Origin: Acinetobacter indicus CIP 110367
GTDB lineage: Bacteria; Pseudomonadota; Gammaproteobacteria; Pseudomonadales; Moraxellaceae
Assembly (NCBI RefSeq): GCF_000488255.1
Contig: NZ_KI530755.1
Coordinates: 248,001-312,000 of the forward strand
DNA length: 64,000 bases
Direction: 5' to 3'
Shown here: piece by piece, positions 1-8,038 of the stretch
Numbering within the stretch: the stretch's first letter is position 1
How the letters are laid out: every line of letters starts with the position of its first letter
Program-made: the position numbers and the translations under genes
Notes under the pieces: generated by a model
Seen by the model: only the letters and a program-made list of their open reading frames with translations
What the model was told of the DNA's origin: nothing
The model's database searches: none

Positions 1-1
1 T

Positions 2-781
2 TTTGCCAATTCGCCGGTGATGTCGCATCTGCTTACCGCCTTATCTTCCACTTTTCCCATTGGTGAGCAGTTTTTTGTGCATAGCGTGCGTAATGTACGC
101 GATCGGGTTCAGGATCCGCAGTTGCAGGCACAAATTGCTGCATTTATTGGGCAAGAGGCGATGCATTCCAAGGCACATCGTGAATTTAACAACGCCTGGC
201 GCCGTGATGATTATCAGCTGGATCGTTTTCAGGCCTGGCTGGCGCGTAAAGATCATCATGTCAAAAGTCTGCCCCCTAAAGTGCAACTGGCGATTACCTG
301 TGCCTTTGAACATTTTACTGCGCTACTGGGCGGCTATATCCTGCGTCATCCGGAAGTGTTGAGTACGCTGGATGATGATGCGGCCAAGCTGTGGATCTGG
401 CATGCGATTGAAGAAATTGAGCATCGGGCGGTGGCGTTTGAGGTGTATCAGCATGTGTATAATGATCATCGTCTGCGCCGTATGATTATGCGCAGTGTTA
501 CTGCCGGTTTTGCCAGTCTGACTTTTTATAGCACCTCACAGCTGTTTTTACAGGACAAGAAAAACAGTATGCCGAAAATCGGCGGTAATCTGTTTGGTTT
601 GTATTTGCTGGCGAAAATGCTACTGCAGTTATTGCCGGAATATCTGTCCTATTACCGGAAAGATTTTCATCCGGCTAAAATTAATTACAGTCACAGCCTT
701 ACCTACTGGAAGCAGCGCATGGCAACGCAGTATCAGGTTGAAGGTTTCCAGCAGGAACAACAGCCACAATTACTCAGTTAA
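2..781 (+). CDS. Metal-dependent hydrolase, PF10118-like (5' end outside window)
   Basis: Only the last 259 residues are inside the window. The frame stays open to base 2, so the GTG/ATG pair at 17-22 is probably internal. The visible part has the alpha-helical, Glu/His-rich pattern of the predicted metal-dependent hydrolases (PF10118), with QEAMHSKAH and later WHAIEEIEHRAVAFE as likely di-metal ligands. The substrate is unknown for this family. A hairpin terminator follows at 808-839. Family assignment is by motif recognition; the function is only a prediction from the family. Confidence 0.75.
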   Translation, partial: FANSPVMSHLLTALSSTFPIGEQFFVHSVRNVRDRVQDPQLQAQIAAFIGQEAMHSKAHREFNNAWRRDDYQLDRFQAWLARKDHHVKSLPPKVQLAITCAFEHFTALLGGYILRHPEVLSTLDDDAAKLWIWHAIEEIEHRAVAFEVYQHVYNDHRLRRMIMRSVTAGFASLTFYSTSQLFLQDKKNSMPKIGGNLFGLYLLAKMLLQLLPEYLSYYRKDFHPAKINYSHSLTYWKQRMATQYQVEGFQQEQQPQLLS

Positions 782-807
782 TTCAAACAGATGGTAAACC
801 AATGATT

Positions 808-839
808 AAAACCGGGCTTCTTTACGCGTCCGGTTTTTT
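808..839 (+). terminator. Rho-independent terminator
   Basis: AAAACCGG and CCGGTTTTTT flank a 14-base loop just after the hydrolase gene. The downstream arm runs into six T. Confidence 0.7.
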
Positions 840-947
840 CATGTGCATGTGTTTTCCAAGTGATAAATAAAATTAACAAAACTGGGCTAAAATACCGTTA
901 GAATCAAATTATTGAACAAATACAAATAAATAATTAGAGGATAAGGC

Positions 948-1538
948 ATGAACTTAATGAAAAAAACACTGCTGATGCTGGCACTCAGCAGCAGCTTGAC
1001 CCTGAGTGGCTGTGGCTATAACACCTTGCAGGTCAAAGATGAAGCCGTGACGGCGGCCTGGTCGGAAGTCCAAAACCAGTATCAGCGCCGTGCCGATCTG
1101 GTGCCGAACTTGGTCAATGTGGTGAAAGGCTACGCTGCACATGAAGAGCAGGTGTTGACTGAAGTGACCCAGGCACGTGCCAATGTGGCCGGCTTAAAAG
1201 TCGATCAGGCGGTGCTGGAAGATCCGGCTCTGTTCCAGCGCTATCAGGAAGCGCAAGCGCAAATGACCGGGGCGTTATCGCGTTTAATCGCGGTATCAGA
1301 AAATTATCCGGATTTAAAAGCCAATCAGCAGTTCCGGGATTTGCAGGTACAGCTTGAAGGCACCGAAAACCGTATTGCGGTAGCGCGTAACCGTTATATC
1401 ACCACGGTACAGGACTTTAATGCCTATTCACGCCAGTTCCCGCAGGTGATGACCGCAAAAGTCATTGGTATGGACACCAAGCCAAACTTTAGTGCCGATC
1501 AAAACGCGCAAACTGCACCAACCGTATCGTTTGAATAA
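948..1538 (+). CDS. lemA: LemA family lipoprotein
   Basis: A 196-residue protein with a lipoprotein signal: basic start, hydrophobic stretch and lipobox LSGC with Cys22. The LemA signature VQNQYQRRADLVPNLVNVV follows at about residues 42-60, and the rest is helical. LemA proteins are envelope-anchored and usually sit next to TPM-domain proteins, as here, where two follow with gaps of 26 bases and an overlap. The molecular role of the family is unsettled. The start at 948 has GAGGATAAGG upstream. The lipobox makes it likely to be membrane-anchored on the periplasmic side. Confidence 0.9.
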   Translation: MNLMKKTLLMLALSSSLTLSGCGYNTLQVKDEAVTAAWSEVQNQYQRRADLVPNLVNVVKGYAAHEEQVLTEVTQARANVAGLKVDQAVLEDPALFQRYQEAQAQMTGALSRLIAVSENYPDLKANQQFRDLQVQLEGTENRIAVARNRYITTVQDFNAYSRQFPQVMTAKVIGMDTKPNFSADQNAQTAPTVSFE

Positions 1539-1564
1539 TCCCACGCCCCAAGGAGCCGCGGATC

Positions 1565-2629
1565 ATGCCTGATTCAATTACTGCTCTCATCCGGTGTATA
1601 CTACACTGCCTGCTGTTGTGCTGTGCGCTATTGCTCAGTTCACTCAGCTTGGCAGATACCGCTGCCACCAGCTCAGCAGATGATCTGGTGGCAGCGCGTA
1701 TCATTCAGGAACAGCAACGTGCGGCCAATGCTCGTCATCAGAGTCAGACAGCCGCTGCATCTGAGGCAAGTGTTGAACAACCGGTGATTGGCAATGATAT
1801 GGCAGAAGGGGAGTCCATTCGTGGCTTGCCGACTTTAAATGAACCGGTGATTGATCAGGCCAATTTGCTGAGTGCAGCGCAGAAACAGGCGATTAGCCAG
1901 CGGATTTTGGCACTGCATCAGCAGGGTAAAGCGCAAATTGGGGTGGTAATTGTGCCGACCACCGGTCAGGAAGATATTTTTGATTTTGCTATGCGTGTTG
2001 CAGAACGCTGGCAGTTGGGCTCGGCCAAATATGACAATGGCTTGTTGATGGCAATTGCGGTGAATGATCGCCGTATTCAAATTCTGACCGGTTATGGTCT
2101 GGAAGGGGTATTACCCGATATTGTGCTAGGCCGGATTATCAACAACCAGATCACCCCGTATTTTAAACAGGCACAATATGCCAGCGGCATTGAAGCCGGT
2201 CTAGCCGAAATTGAACGTATTTTGAATATGGACCCGGAAGTAGCGGCCACTGCGGCTAAAGAACTGCAGGAACGCCAGCAACAGGCACTGCGTGAGCAGC
2301 AGGCACGGGAAAAAACTTTTAATACAGTAATTTTTATTTTAATTGCCGGGGTGATTGGCTCTTATATTGTCGGTAAACGTCTCAGCGCTTCAACCGCTGC
2401 GGTGGCGGCTACGGTGGCGGGGTTGGTCAATGGTGTGGGCATATTCACCAGTTTATTAATGGGGCTTGGGATTTTCTTTTTACTCATTACCGCACTGGCC
2501 CAAGCGATTTTTCATATTTTCCTAGTCTCGGCCGGTCGTGGCGGTGGAGGCGGCGGCTTTGGTGGAGGCGGTGGATATAGCGGCGGAGGCGGCGGCTTCG
2601 GCGGGGGAGGGGCATCAGGATCATGGTAA
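1565..2629 (+). CDS. TPM-domain (YgcG-type) envelope protein with Gly-rich tail
   Basis: A 354-residue protein. An N-terminal signal peptide (about residues 10-30) is followed by a low-complexity linker. A TPM domain at about 93-220 contains VIDQANLLS and the KYDNGLLMAIAVNDRRIQI stretch typical of the family. Two hydrophobic segments at about 252-275 and 295-320 follow, then a tail made almost only of Gly (with Phe, Tyr and Ser). TPM/YgcG proteins accompany LemA in many bacteria. The domain has been linked to phosphatase activity in plant chloroplasts, but the bacterial role is not established. Its stop overlaps the start of the next gene, so lemA and both TPM genes look like one operon. Confidence 0.85.
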   Translation: MPDSITALIRCILHCLLLCCALLLSSLSLADTAATSSADDLVAARIIQEQQRAANARHQSQTAAASEASVEQPVIGNDMAEGESIRGLPTLNEPVIDQANLLSAAQKQAISQRILALHQQGKAQIGVVIVPTTGQEDIFDFAMRVAERWQLGSAKYDNGLLMAIAVNDRRIQILTGYGLEGVLPDIVLGRIINNQITPYFKQAQYASGIEAGLAEIERILNMDPEVAATAAKELQERQQQALREQQAREKTFNTVIFILIAGVIGSYIVGKRLSASTAAVAATVAGLVNGVGIFTSLLMGLGIFFLLITALAQAIFHIFLVSAGRGGGGGGFGGGGGYSGGGGGFGGGGASGSW

Positions 2630-3183
2630 CCACAACAGATACAACCGAAATAATTACCCAGCCGAAAACTCAGGAGCTGAGTCAACCCAGTTTAAAGCGC
2701 TGGTTCAGGCATTTTTTCTACATGCCGGCCACTAAACGCTTTTTTAACCAGCAGGACCAGTACGCGATTGCGCAAGCGGTCACAGAAGCTGAACACGGAC
2801 ACATTGGTGAAATACAAGTCGTCATTGAAGGTTGTCTGCCTTCGCGTTTAGCTTATTATCAGGATACGCGTACCCGCGCACGGCAGCTGTTTGCTGAATT
2901 AGGTGTTTGGGATACGGAATATAACAGTGGGGTACTGCTTTATTTAAACTTGTGTGAGCGAAAAGTTGAGATTGTGATTGACCGTGGTATTAAGCATGCT
3001 ACTGAGCAGCAGGTCTGGGATGAGATTTGCCAGAAAATGGTATATGGCCTAGCGCAAAGAGAGTATCAGCAGGCAGTGATCTTGGGGGTTAAAGAAATTG
3101 GCATGATTCTGGATGGTTATTATGACCGGAAAATTCAGGATGAAGCCAATGAGCTAGGGAATAAGCCGATTATTCTCGGTTAA
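2623..3183 (+). CDS. Second TPM-domain protein, no signal peptide
   Basis: A 186-residue protein whose start overlaps the end of the preceding TPM gene by 7 bases, which implies translational coupling. Residues about 45-165 align by eye with a TPM domain (LFAELGVWDTEYNSGVLLYL, then a V-E-I-V-I-D-RG strand). Unlike its neighbour it lacks an evident signal peptide and Gly-rich tail. It has only a short aromatic segment (RWFRHFFYMPA) near residues 26-37. It could be a cytoplasmic or peripheral partner of the membrane TPM protein. A strong terminator follows at 3196-3218 and closes the operon. Confidence 0.75.
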   Translation: MVTTTDTTEIITQPKTQELSQPSLKRWFRHFFYMPATKRFFNQQDQYAIAQAVTEAEHGHIGEIQVVIEGCLPSRLAYYQDTRTRARQLFAELGVWDTEYNSGVLLYLNLCERKVEIVIDRGIKHATEQQVWDEICQKMVYGLAQREYQQAVILGVKEIGMILDGYYDRKIQDEANELGNKPIILG

Positions 3184-3195
3184 TGTTGTAAATAT

Positions 3196-3218
3196 GTGAC
3201 ACTAAGTGTCACTTTTTT
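3196..3218 (+). terminator. Terminator of the lemA/TPM operon
   Basis: A near-perfect hairpin GTGACACT / AGTGTCAC followed by six T, 12 bases after the TPM stop codon. Confidence 0.85.
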
Positions 3219-3302
3219 ACATAAAAATACATTAAAAAAATAAAGTGAAAAATTTTTATCCATAAATGGCTGTTTTTTCTTTAAATATATTTATAATAAA
3301 AG

Positions 3303-3319
3303 TTGGCACATATAGTGCT
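3303..3319 (+). promoter_or_regulatory. Sigma54 (-24/-12) promoter of the resident pilA
   Basis: TTGGCACATATAGTGCT carries the GG of the -24 box and the GC of the -12 box at the correct 11-base offset. It lies about 60 bases before the pilA start codon. Major-pilin promoters in Pseudomonas and relatives are RpoN-dependent, so the assignment agrees with established knowledge. The same type of site precedes the pilin carried by the inserted element (14791-14807). Confidence 0.75.
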
Positions 3320-3378
3320 ATATACAAAATAGCTTACAAAGCTTATAAAAAATTAACAAAACATTTGTGGAGAATGTT

Positions 3379-3423
3379 ATGAAAACTGCTCAAAAGGGTT
3401 TCACCCTAATCGATACTCCATAA
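3379..3423 (+). pseudogene. pilA: 5' stump of the resident major pilin gene pilA (split by element)
   Basis: After a GGAGA ribosome site, the codons read MKTAQKGFTLI and then GA, which is the prepilin leader and start of the mature pilin (cleavage after KG). The frame then runs into the inserted element and stops at TAA 3421-3423, giving a 14-residue peptide. The missing remainder (LMIVVAIIG onward) lies 12 kb away at 15509-16018. Joining the two parts restores a pilin of about 181 residues. The upstream sigma54 site and leader are intact, so this stump is still likely to be transcribed into the element. Confidence 0.9.
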
Positions 3424-3470
3424 GTGTCCATATAAAATGAACAATCCATAAGTAATTCAATATGGACATA
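3417..3470 (+). repeat. Left end of element: terminal motif plus internal repeats
   Basis: TCCATAAGT occurs at 3417-3425 and again directly repeated at 3445-3453. GTCCATATA at 3426-3434 is inverted as ATATGGACAT at 3460-3469. The terminal TCCATAAGT is the inverse of the right-end motif at 15490-15498. This is the arrangement expected for recombinase core and arm sites. Their function is inferred. Confidence 0.7.
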
Positions 3471-3487
3471 AAAATAATAAATTTGAT

Positions 3488-4000
3488 ATGAAGAATCACT
3501 ATTATCTTTTTCTACTTTTTTCAATCTCCGTTTTTACTCATGCTCAAGAACTAGACTTCATTCAATATTCAGATATTTCATCAATTCCTCAAATTGTTTT
3601 GAATCCAAAAATCCAAACAGAACTTCAAACATTGTTAAAGCATGATTATCTAAAATTTTAATCTAATTTCGACAATTACTCAGCGCCCTATTTACTAAAA
3701 ACAGATGAGGCTCTGTATTATGAAGGTCGGTCTGGAAGCAGTTTAGATGCTTCATCCGCGATTGTGTTTAAAGATGGGCGATTTTTTGCTGCAATATATT
3801 TTTCCAATACCAAGACTTTAAAATACTTTAGCAACGATGCCAGTTGCTCAGAACAGTTACATCCTGCGATTCAAGTTTTTGCTCAGCAGCGTGAAATTCA
3901 AGGTATTGAATATGCAACAGCTAGAGCCAATACCGCTTTAAAATATAATTTTGGCCCCTCTTCAAAATGTGAAACCTATTTTAAAAAATTAGGAAGATAG
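3488..4000 (+). pseudogene. Secreted 170-residue protein gene with premature stop
   Basis: A single frame runs from ATG 3488 to TAG 3998-4000 and is broken only by TAA at 3659-3661 (codon 58). The N-terminus has a clear signal peptide (K at 2, hydrophobic YYLFLLFSISVF, then THAQ). The part after the stop is Phe/Tyr-rich with two Cys (near DASCSEQL and SSKCETYF). Restoring one codon would give a 170-residue exported protein. I do not recognise the family. No ribosome site is obvious upstream of the ATG. It is the first cargo gene inside the left end of the element. Confidence 0.6.
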
Positions 4001-4005
4001 CTGTG

Positions 4006-4055
4006 TTAGCGGCAGTGTAAAAATGCCCCCCTAACGGCATTTAAAAACTGCCCCC
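4006..4055 (+). repeat. Tandem pair of 25-base imperfect repeats
   Basis: Two adjacent 25-base units, the first starting TTAGCGGCAGTG and the second CTAACGGCATTT, both end in GCCCCC. Repeated ends of this general look occur in IS21-type insertion sequences, so this may be a leftover IS end. No transposase gene remains nearby. The IS reading is a guess. Confidence 0.4.
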
Positions 4056-4101
4056 TTGGTTAATATAGTGGTCGATTTATTGTTCGTGTTCCATCATTGT
4101 T

Positions 4102-4239
4102 CATCAAAAACTTGCCTTGGAAGCAGCAGGGCGTGGTGTAAGTATGAATCATCAGGTGTCGGCAAAATTAGCTTATGTGACTATTTCTGGTCGTCTAACA
4201 AGTAAGAATAACTGGTATGCTACGAACAGGAATAGGTGA
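4102..4239 (+). pseudogene. hicB: Remnant of a hicB-type antitoxin gene (3' end only)
   Basis: The frame from about 4102 to TGA 4237-4239 reads HQKLALEAAGRGVSMNHQVS and then AKLA. This matches the C-terminal ribbon-helix-helix segment of HicB antitoxins (pattern HxxLAxxAxxxGVSLNxxVxxKLA). There is no N-terminal HicB domain, no start and no hicA toxin upstream. After the recognisable part about 22 unrelated residues follow. It is a decayed fragment inside the element's left cargo zone. Recognition is by pattern only. Confidence 0.5.
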
Positions 4240-4315
4240 TCATTTTATCTAGTAATTTGTATGATATTGTTAGATTTAAGGCTTGATCAGTAAAATTAGA
4301 GCTTGAGGTGATGCT

Positions 4316-4675
4316 ATGACGTTATTGGAACAGCAGGTAGTACCAGCAGCTGTATTGGGAAAGTCAGTACTTAGGGCTGCTAAACTGCTTTCCCTTAGTC
4401 AGTCTTAGCTCGCAATAGTGCTAGATATGGATGTTGAGGTAATCACTCAATTGCAAAACCAACCTGAATTAGATACAAATTCTAAACAGGGGAAATTAGC
4501 ACTGTTGCTGATTCGTCTATGCCAGGCTTTACATGCTTTGACAGGTGGTGATCAGGCTGCGATGAAGATTTTTTTAACGTCCGAAAATAGAGTCACTAGC
4601 GGTATCCCAATTCATCAAATAGAAACGATGAGTGGCTTGATTTCTGTTCTTAATTTTGTTGAAGCCCTTGAGTGA
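4316..4675 (+). pseudogene. MbcA/ParS/Xre (DUF2384) antitoxin gene with a nonsense codon
   Basis: One frame from ATG 4316 to TGA 4673 would encode 119 residues, but TAG at 4406-4408 (codon 31) interrupts it. The context around the stop is AAKLLSLSQS-stop-LAIVLDMD, where a Q-L pair of the helix-turn-helix would be expected, so CAG to TAG is likely. The C-terminal half (TSENRVTSGIPIHQIETMSG and the following LISVLNFVEALE) fits the MbcA/ParS/Xre antitoxin toxin-binding domain. These antitoxins usually pair with a RES-domain toxin. None is present next door; the following gene is unrelated. A restart at GTG 4418 or ATG 4427 could give a C-terminal piece. Confidence 0.6.
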
Positions 4676-4772
4676 CAATATACTCCTATGGACTAACTTA
4701 CAATCAACTTTCACAAATTATGTTGTGTAACGCATGTAACAAGTTGAAATTATTAAAAAAGGATAACTAAAA

Positions 4773-5558
4773 ATGCAACCGACTGAATTAAAACAATTAC
4801 CAGACTGGTTATTAGAACAGTTACCCCAAATAACTGAAACAGCAATTTTATCACTGCGTGATACGAAACTTGTCGTCACTTACCCTGATCGTATGGAAGC
4901 AATTCACGAAAGCTTAAAAGACGTACAACGCCAGATCCATCATGTCAAACCTACAGATTTACAGATTCTACCAGAGGTCTATCAATATTTTGGTAAGGAT
5001 AAAGAGAGTGGTGGTTTATTTTTTAAAACCTCTGAGCATCTTTCTAGTAGTTTGTTTTCCTACACTGATAAAAATAAATTTGAGCATTTACAATCTGCTT
5101 TACAGACTGCCTTTGAAAATGAGCAAGCATATCTCGCAAATCCAACAGACTTTTTAACAGCCTATCATTTTATTGATACACACCCAGCTTTTTGGACGGT
5201 TATTGGTGATGTACCATCATGGCACTGGAATACATGGGGGCACTGCCAAAATGTTTATCACGGTGCATATAATGATGAAGATAATGGGCAATTAGTGATT
5301 TATTTAGAAACTGGCTCACATCTCAATAAAGTAGAAGATGGTGGTAAATTATACCAAGAGCATTATCATGATTATCGTTTAGATGTTTGGGCAAATACGT
5401 TTGAACAGGCGTTTATCAAGTTGGCGGCAAAGGTGTATAAGTTTTTTGACCATCAAGGTGTTGAGCGCCTAAATGTGCCACATATAAAACCAGCATGGGT
5501 TCTGGAGCTTGAAGAACGAATTGCAGAATTTAAAAAATGGAAAGATGAGGAGCTGTGA
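4773..5558 (+). CDS. Hypothetical cytoplasmic protein, 261 residues
   Basis: Not recognised. The protein is soluble, acidic and aromatic-rich, with no signal peptide or membrane segment. A central stretch (about residues 149-195) is rich in Trp, His and Tyr (WHWNTWGHCQNVYHGAYNDE). The C-terminus is a charged helix (ELEERIAEFKKWKDEEL). AAAAAAGGATAACT before the ATG gives a good ribosome site. It follows the antitoxin pseudogene by about 100 bases in the same direction and is convergent with the HAD gene. It is an intact cargo gene, possibly a defence or toxin-related factor, but nothing in the sequence proves that. Confidence 0.6.
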   Translation: MQPTELKQLPDWLLEQLPQITETAILSLRDTKLVVTYPDRMEAIHESLKDVQRQIHHVKPTDLQILPEVYQYFGKDKESGGLFFKTSEHLSSSLFSYTDKNKFEHLQSALQTAFENEQAYLANPTDFLTAYHFIDTHPAFWTVIGDVPSWHWNTWGHCQNVYHGAYNDEDNGQLVIYLETGSHLNKVEDGGKLYQEHYHDYRLDVWANTFEQAFIKLAAKVYKFFDHQGVERLNVPHIKPAWVLELEERIAEFKKWKDEEL

Positions 5559-5589
5559 GTATTCACTATTAGGTGGCGTCCACGAGTTG

Positions 5590-6210
5590 TTAAAGTATGT
5601 CGCTTAAAACATCTGCCAGCTTTTGCCCACTCTTACGATCAATTAAACGTGCTGACATACCAAATTCAGTTGGACCACTGTAATCAGCTAAAAGAGTATC
5701 TCCAATAAACAAAATGTCTTTGGCATGACATTGTAATTTATCAATTAAATATTGATAAATTTGTGACTCTGGTTTAATTGCTCCAACCTCATAACTCCAA
5801 GCATAAGCATCAAGAGAAGGTAAAAATGAAGAAACAACTTTTCCATATGGCATCGCTAAATTTGAGCATACTGCCAATCTGAATCCTAGTTTTTTTAATT
5901 CTTCCAAAGTTGATAAGGTATCTTCATACAGTCTAATAGAGCGTAACTCTTCATCTAAATCATGCTCAAGTTCTTGCAGAAATTGGTCTGGAATATTTAC
6001 TGCTAATCGCTTTGTAAGCTCTGCCAAATTCAAATTGTGGGACATAATAAATTTGGCACCATCAGGTTTTGGTTGTCGCCCATTTTCTTTTAGCCATTTC
6101 ATTAATTTTCTATATGGAGAACGTCTTTCCTCTATTTTTACAAGTGTACCAAACACGTCAAAAATAATGACTGAAGGCTCAATATGGCCTACTTTTATAA
6201 ATAATTCCAT
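5590..6210 (-). CDS. HAD-superfamily hydrolase
   Basis: About 206 residues from ATG at 6210. A GTG at 6240 would add 10 residues and cannot be excluded. HAD motif I is IIFDVFGTL, motif II Ser-Asn is in LAVCSNLA, motif III Lys is in GAIKPE, and motif IV is ILFIGDTLLADYSG. A helical cap lies between motifs I and II. This is the subfamily of haloacid-dehalogenase-type phosphatases acting on small metabolites; the substrate cannot be read from sequence. It lies inside the element, convergent with the 261-residue gene. Confidence 0.8.
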   Translation of the reverse strand: MELFIKVGHIEPSVIIFDVFGTLVKIEERRSPYRKLMKWLKENGRQPKPDGAKFIMSHNLNLAELTKRLAVNIPDQFLQELEHDLDEELRSIRLYEDTLSTLEELKKLGFRLAVCSNLAMPYGKVVSSFLPSLDAYAWSYEVGAIKPESQIYQYLIDKLQCHAKDILFIGDTLLADYSGPTEFGMSARLIDRKSGQKLADVLSDIL

Positions 6211-6313
6211 ATTTTTACAACCAATTAAATTGAATTTCACTTTTTGTTGAGATTACCATAAGAGGATTGCTATAAAAATTAAGGGAGATATTTGATATCT
6301 CCCTTTGATTATT

Positions 6314-6580
6314 TTATTCACTGAAATTTGCAAACATAATTTTAGGAAAATTTTTCATAAAGTGGCGTCTAACATGATTGAAGTCACTGAGATCATGTTG
6401 ATTTTTTTCAAAATAATTCACCCAGGCTAAAGTCGCATCTTGGTCATTTAAGTTAGGGTTAACATTCAGAAACAAAGCTAAATCAAATGTACGGTCAATA
6501 TTAAACTCTTTGATTAGTGCAACAGCAGTTGAACGAACTTCCTCTGAAACAGAGAATTTTGGAGAAAAATAGTTATTCAT
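6314..6580 (-). CDS. Small hypothetical protein divergent from an Xre regulator
   Basis: An 88-residue soluble protein with a strong AAGGAAG ribosome site. The composition is helical with Asn/Asp-rich turns (LNVNPNLNDQDATLAWVNYF). Family not recognised. It is transcribed away from the Xre-type gene at 6741, and the spacer holds two identical palindromes, so the two are probably co-controlled. That layout (small effector plus divergent repressor) resembles a toxin-antitoxin or a lysogeny-type switch, but neither is shown. Confidence 0.6.
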   Translation of the reverse strand: MNNYFSPKFSVSEEVRSTAVALIKEFNIDRTFDLALFLNVNPNLNDQDATLAWVNYFEKNQHDLSDFNHVRRHFMKNFPKIMFANFSE

Positions 6581-6650
6581 AGCTGAACTTCCTTAAAAAA
6601 CTATATAATGAAATTTAGAACGGCTAATTTGTTTTTTAATAAAACAATAT

Positions 6651-6717
6651 AACCTGCTGCAGGTTAAATTATCACGGTAAAAGTTATTTATCAAGTTGAA
6701 TTAACCTGCTGCAGGTT
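6651..6717. promoter_or_regulatory. Two identical palindromic operators
   Basis: AACCTGCTGCAGGTT (7-base arms around one T) occurs at 6651-6665 and 6703-6717, start-to-start distance 52 bases. Both lie in the spacer between the divergent 88-residue gene and the Xre gene. Xre repressors bind such sites, so autoregulation by the adjacent regulator is likely (inference). Confidence 0.8.
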
Positions 6718-6740
6718 AATTTTTTAATTTAAAGGTTGTT

Positions 6741-6968
6741 ATGATTAGATGTAGGTTGTCAAATTTGATGGGTGAGCGAAAAATTTTAAAGTTAAGTGAG
6801 GTAGCTCAAGCGACTGGTATTAATCGTAATACGCTAACAAGTCTTTACTATGATCGTGCAGTACGAATTGAACTTTCAGTCGCTGATACCTTATGTAAAT
6901 ATTTTAATTGTAATATGCAAGATTTATTTGAATATATCGATGAGTATGAGGAAAGAGACGACACTTAG
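6741..6968 (+). CDS. Xre/Cro-type helix-turn-helix repressor
   Basis: A 75-residue protein that is almost entirely a Cro/C1-type helix-turn-helix. LKLSEVAQATGINRNTLTSL (about residues 17-36) holds the turn and recognition helix, followed by LSVADTLCKYFNCNMQDLFE. This is the compact single-domain form common in mobile elements. AAAGG sits 6 bases before the ATG. It probably binds the two palindromes directly upstream and controls itself and the divergent 88-residue gene. Its TAG is followed by the convergent Arc-family gene. Confidence 0.85.
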   Translation: MIRCRLSNLMGERKILKLSEVAQATGINRNTLTSLYYDRAVRIELSVADTLCKYFNCNMQDLFEYIDEYEERDDT

Positions 6969-6987
6969 TAAAATGTCGTCCTTTTTT

Positions 6988-7986
6988 TTAAAGCTGAATA
7001 GGATGCTTTAAATACAATTCAGGATCATTCCAAATCGTCTGAATGTATTCTTTTGCATCAAAATCTCGTATTAGTCTTGCTCTAAGTTCATCAAAACCAT
7101 CCCAATAATCTAAATTTTCATATGGAAATTTATCTACTAAATCACTCAACCATTGAATATTAGGTAGTTTTTCTGCAATTGTTAAGGGGTGAACTTTTCC
7201 AGTCAAAATAAGTTTAAACTGTTCTTTTGAGAGAAGGTGGCTGCATATAGTCACTTTAGCGTTGTAATATCGCAGCAGCACTTTGGTCAATAAGCAAAAA
7301 TATAATAATGAGTTATATCCACCTACTCCGTTTACGTCACTGATATGATATGGAGGATAAAAAGTCTCAACTGCGTAATTTTCATAAATTTTAAGAATAA
7401 TTAATTGCCCCGCTTCTGACAATTCTCGAATAAACTTTAATTCTTTCACTTTTGAATTATTTAAATATTCATTATTTGGATTTGAGCCTAAGAGCAGTTT
7501 TATATCTTGATCTAAATACTCTTTTAAACGTATGTGCTGAATATCATAGGGAGTCTGTTTACCAAAGAGTAACCAGTTTGGATTCACTGAAGTATGTTGC
7601 GCTATTTTTTCCAATTGTCCGAAGGTGGGTTCTAATTCTGCTCTAAACCATGCTTCAGCCTCATCAGCCGTATCTTCATTGATCTCAAAAGCTAATTCAG
7701 CAATTGTAAACTCATTGAAATGATGAAGTTTTTTCAGCTCACTTAGTACAAAATTTAAACGTTCTGCTACCACTTTTTTTCGCTCTGTCGGAGATCGAGC
7801 TCGAAGAAAGTTTTCAACGATTTTTGCTGCTTCAACTTGAATATTATCATTCATGACGAATGAATCGTAAAGTCGAGAGGTCGCTTCTGCATTGATAGAG
7901 CGTTGATTCGCTTTCGCTGCAGCATCAATTTTAGCTTTTAGCTCTTCAGGAATACGAAGATTAAATTGGATATCTTTCTTACTCAT
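6988..7986 (-). CDS. Arc-type ribbon-helix-helix / helix-turn-helix regulator with long C-terminal domain
   Basis: A 332-residue protein. The N-terminus (QFNLRIPEELKAKIDAAAKA, then NQRSINAEATSRLYDSF) is an Arc-family ribbon-helix-helix at residues 6-44. A second segment at about 90-145 (FTIAELAFEINEDTADEAEA, then LEKIAQHTSVNPNWLLFGK) looks like a Cro-type helix-turn-helix. The C-terminal 180 residues are not recognised. Arc-plus-extension proteins occur as regulators in mobile elements. It is divergent from a short ribbon-helix-helix gene, and the 112-base spacer holds two palindromes. It may be the repressor or activator of element genes (inference). Confidence 0.7.
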   Translation of the reverse strand: MSKKDIQFNLRIPEELKAKIDAAAKANQRSINAEATSRLYDSFVMNDNIQVEAAKIVENFLRARSPTERKKVVAERLNFVLSELKKLHHFNEFTIAELAFEINEDTADEAEAWFRAELEPTFGQLEKIAQHTSVNPNWLLFGKQTPYDIQHIRLKEYLDQDIKLLLGSNPNNEYLNNSKVKELKFIRELSEAGQLIILKIYENYAVETFYPPYHISDVNGVGGYNSLLYFCLLTKVLLRYYNAKVTICSHLLSKEQFKLILTGKVHPLTIAEKLPNIQWLSDLVDKFPYENLDYWDGFDELRARLIRDFDAKEYIQTIWNDPELYLKHPIQL

Positions 7987-8014
7987 ACATTTTTAAGTCG
8001 GTAAAAAATAGCAC

Positions 8015-8027
8015 TAGCATTATGCTA
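8015..8027. promoter_or_regulatory. Palindrome TAGCATTATGCTA, operator candidate
   Basis: A 13-base palindrome 29 bases upstream of the Arc-family gene start. Its half-site TAGCAT recurs in the longer palindrome at 8050-8082, so the same ribbon-helix-helix regulator may bind both. Confidence 0.5.
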
Positions 8028-8038
8028 TAAAAAAAGAG

